In this document: piece after piece, positions 61,901 to 64,000 of the stretch | How positions within the stretch are numbered: the first letter of the stretch is position 1 | Layout of the letters: every line of letters begins with the position of its first letter | Assembly (NCBI GenBank): GCA_036897095.1 | Contig: JAYMSP010000050.1 | Span: 1 to 64,000, forward strand | Source of the DNA: Plantago elongata | Lineage: Eukaryota > Streptophyta > Magnoliopsida > Lamiales > Plantaginaceae | Reading direction: 5' to 3' | Length of the DNA stretch: 64,000 nucleotides | Notes under the pieces: generated by a model | What the model was told of the DNA's origin: nothing | Databases searched by the model: none | The model's input: the letters and a program-made list of their open reading frames with translations, nothing else | Made by a program: the position numbers and the translations under genes

Positions 61901-63412
61901 TTTGTTGCTGGGTTCCTCAAATTTCTCTGCCTCCCGAAGTATAGCTACGAAGTTGAGTATCTCCCAGCACAAAGAGAAACTCCAGAGGGTGAGGGTACTG
62001 CTGATCATAAAGTTGTAGATATGTCAGAGCTGTACACCGATATTATGCGAAAATCTAGCAGGGAAGGACTTCCTCGAGCCTCTAGCTTGTCTAGTATTGA
62101 TTCAATATTGACACCAAGCCGTATGTCTGGAGCTGATATGGATACAACCTGTAGTAGCACAGAACCATCGGATTATGTTCGTGCTATTGATCCAAAATCG
62201 AAACGACTATCTGCTGGAAGAAGCAATTTCACACATGAACCTGAAGTTATTACACATTCGGTTACTCCTAACTGGCCTCGAACTAGATCCAAGTCAAGGG
62301 TGGATAAAGGGTGGGCCGGTTCGAATGATCCAAACCGATGTTCGTGGGCCAATTCGGTGTCACATGATAAAGAAGATATTTCTTCGACTATGTCAGATCC
62401 AGGTCCTATTTGGGATGCCGAACCAAGGTGGGATGCTGAGTCGAATTGGGTTCTGGAAAATCCAATTGAATTGCCCGGGCCATTAGAGGAGGTGGAAGAG
62501 AAAAGAGAAGTGGTTCGTAAATCAGAAGAGAATTGGGTGGTGGCCAAAGGTGATTTTCTTGGTATCCTGGTATGCAACCATTCGTGTAAAACTGTCCAAA
62601 GTCTGAGCTCTCAAGTGGTGGCTCCAAAAGCTGAGCATGATGACAATACATTGGATCTGTTATTGGTTCGGGGGAGTGGTCGATTTAGGCTTTTGAGATT
62701 CTTGTTACGGTTGCAAACAGGTCGACACCTCTCACTGCCGTATGTTGAATACATCAAGGTAAAAACAATGCATTCCCAAACATCTTGTTGTCGCTGTGTT
62801 TCATAAATGTTTTGGTGGAATAATGGTGAAAGTGGATGACACCCTTTTGTGTTTATATAACTTACAACAAATCTCTACATTTTGTTTATATCCCTCAGAA
62901 AATGTTTTACTTTTTCACAAACTCTGCACCGAACCCTTCATTTCTAAGTATATAAAGTTTTGTAGCAGAAAGAACCTCCAAATCAGGGAAGAAAGAAGTT
63001 CTGGTTTCAAATTAATAGGACTCTGTTTATGTAAACACCTAGCTGTTAGCTTATTAGAATCTAAGCTGATTTGATAGGTAGCATAACTTTTTATTTGCTG
63101 TTATATTCTATATTTGGCAAATTAGCTAGCTAATATCAGCTAAATAACTTGTCAGCCAACAGTTAGCTTATCCTCTAGTTCGACTAAACATAACAACAGT
63201 CATATACTACGCTACTGCTGATTATCATTCCCCATTTAACGAATATTGATATAAAATTGCAGGTGAAGTCAGTGAGAGTGAAACCTGGAAAAAGCACACA
63301 CAACGGCTGTGGCATCGACGGTGAACTGTTCCCAGTAAACGGTCAAGTTATTTGTTCATTACTCCCAGAACAGTGCAGACTTATTGGTCGTTCTCCTTGC
63401 GTTAAGAAGTGA
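58916..63412 (+). CDS. LCBK1: Sphingoid long-chain base kinase 1-like
   Basis: A lipid kinase of the diacylglycerol/sphingosine kinase fold that phosphorylates phytosphingosine-type bases. Eight exons, 58916-59335, 59648-60007, 60108-60201, 60281-60318, 60873-61019, 61232-61331, 61851-62758 and 63263-63412, give 738 aa. The N terminus MQNSGG..SLRRLGLCSPITSGQQTSPVVFPEKR matches plant LCBK1 and not the ceramide kinase ACD5. Catalytic blocks in order: nucleotide-loop NPRSGHGRSSK at 239-249, GGDG at 297-300 followed by EVLNGLLSR, and GIIPAGSDNSL at 324-334 (Ser where many relatives have Thr). A large Ser/Trp-rich insert (about 430-640, with WPRTRSKSRVDKGW) is typical of LCBK1. The C-terminal lipid-kinase block LLRFLLRLQTGRHLSLPYVEYIKVKSVRV closes the fold. 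The upstream AAG/GTAAGT at 58014 suggests a leader intron. Confidence 0.93.
63000..63200. repeat. MITE-like AGCTAGCTAAT repeat in LCBK1 intron 7
   Basis: Contains CACCTAGCTGTTAGCTTATT, TATTTGGCAAATTAGCTAGC, CTTGTCAGCCAACAGTTAGC and TTCGACTAAACATAACAAC. It resembles the annexin intron 1 segment (53490-53725) in phrase content and order. Ends not resolved. Confidence 0.4.
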
Positions 63413-64000
63413 TTCAGTTTTACTTCTTTCGCTTATAATGTCTGTCAAACTCACGGTGTTGCAAAATGAAGAAGCGTTTTTTGCTGAGGCAACTTCATAC
63501 CATTGTATGTGTCGATTCCGTGTTATTGGCAGGTCCTTGTATATCTTCTATCCATGTTCGTGCTGCTTAATCCATTCTATATCAACTTAAGGTGTATTAT
63601 GTGTATGTGCTCGAGTCAGTTGCAAGAAATGTGTTGCTATATTCGATCTGCAGATTTATATGGAACTTGTTCCTCTGAGATTGTTCACTTTCTGACTAGT
63701 CTGTAAATTAACTTGATTCTGATTTCCAAACACTTACCATTCTTTCACGTCCCGATCTTTAGAAGCTTGGTGATCACCCATCCATTCTGTTCTTTTTTTT
63801 TTTTTGTTAAAACGTTTATTGTTATTTTTTTAATGGATTGAAGGACTTATATGTGGTTTTGGCTGAATCTTTAAGCATGGTAGTGACAGCTTGAGTTTTA
63901 GAGAAGTTAGATATTTGTTCAGCTACTCAGCACATTCTCTATACAATGTGCGAGTCTTCCATGTAACTCTATAGGCTGAGGAGCGGACCCAAAATTTGAA
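63413..64000. other. LCBK1 3' UTR and downstream DNA
   Basis: Follows the TGA of LCBK1. It has a long T run at 63792-63805 and no recognisable gene before the window ends. The open frames at 63384-63706 overlap the LCBK1 end in another frame and have no domain. Confidence 0.5.

Noticed and set aside
62173-62577. 134-residue open frame antisense to LCBK1 exon 7
   Set aside because: Mirror of the low-complexity Ser/Trp-rich LCBK1 insert; no family recognised.

Overview
The window is nuclear DNA of a flowering plant, most likely a eudicot. The genes are intron-rich with GT-AG introns, the proteins closely match plant families (class III peroxidase, MIZU-KUSSEI1, VQ protein, plant-type LCBK1, annexin D5), and the long AT-rich gaps carry plant-type MITEs, SINEs and a LINE. 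I cannot name the species. No bacterial, organellar or operon-like structure was seen.

Ten protein-coding genes are supported: VPS53 (+, 614-10538), a MIZ1/DUF617 gene (-, 10984-11730), CFAP20/BUG22 (+, 14765-17249), mitochondrial 2-oxoglutarate dehydrogenase E1 (-, 18131-22663), complex I NDUFA6/B14 (+, 26780-28562), a secreted class III peroxidase (+, 33375-34660), eIF2A (+, 35996-40800), a VQ/sigma-factor-binding protein (+, 48363-48815), annexin D5-like (+, 52959-55511) and sphingoid long-chain base kinase LCBK1 (+, 58916-63412). All ten models stay open after splicing by eye. VPS53/MIZ1 and CFAP20/OGDH are convergent pairs, and OGDH/NDUFA6 is a divergent pair. The products work in separate systems (Golgi tethering, hydrotropism-type signalling, mitochondrial energy metabolism, cell wall and defence, translation, sphingolipid signalling), so this is ordinary eukaryotic gene order and not a pathway cluster.

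The gaps hold mobile and repeat DNA: a copia-like solo LTR in a CFAP20 intron, a PIF/Harbinger-like MITE, a 1.2-kb TIR element with an 8-9 bp target duplication that has accumulated other repeats, a 5'-truncated LINE with a perfect 17-bp target duplication, a Stowaway MITE inside an eIF2A intron, a 435-bp foldback behind the peroxidase gene, SINE-like copies, two degenerate minisatellite fields and several tandem duplications.

The most notable gene-level observation is that eIF2A carries two consecutive introns with U12-type (minor spliceosome) signals, one of them hosting the Stowaway MITE. I found no convincing novel multi-gene system.
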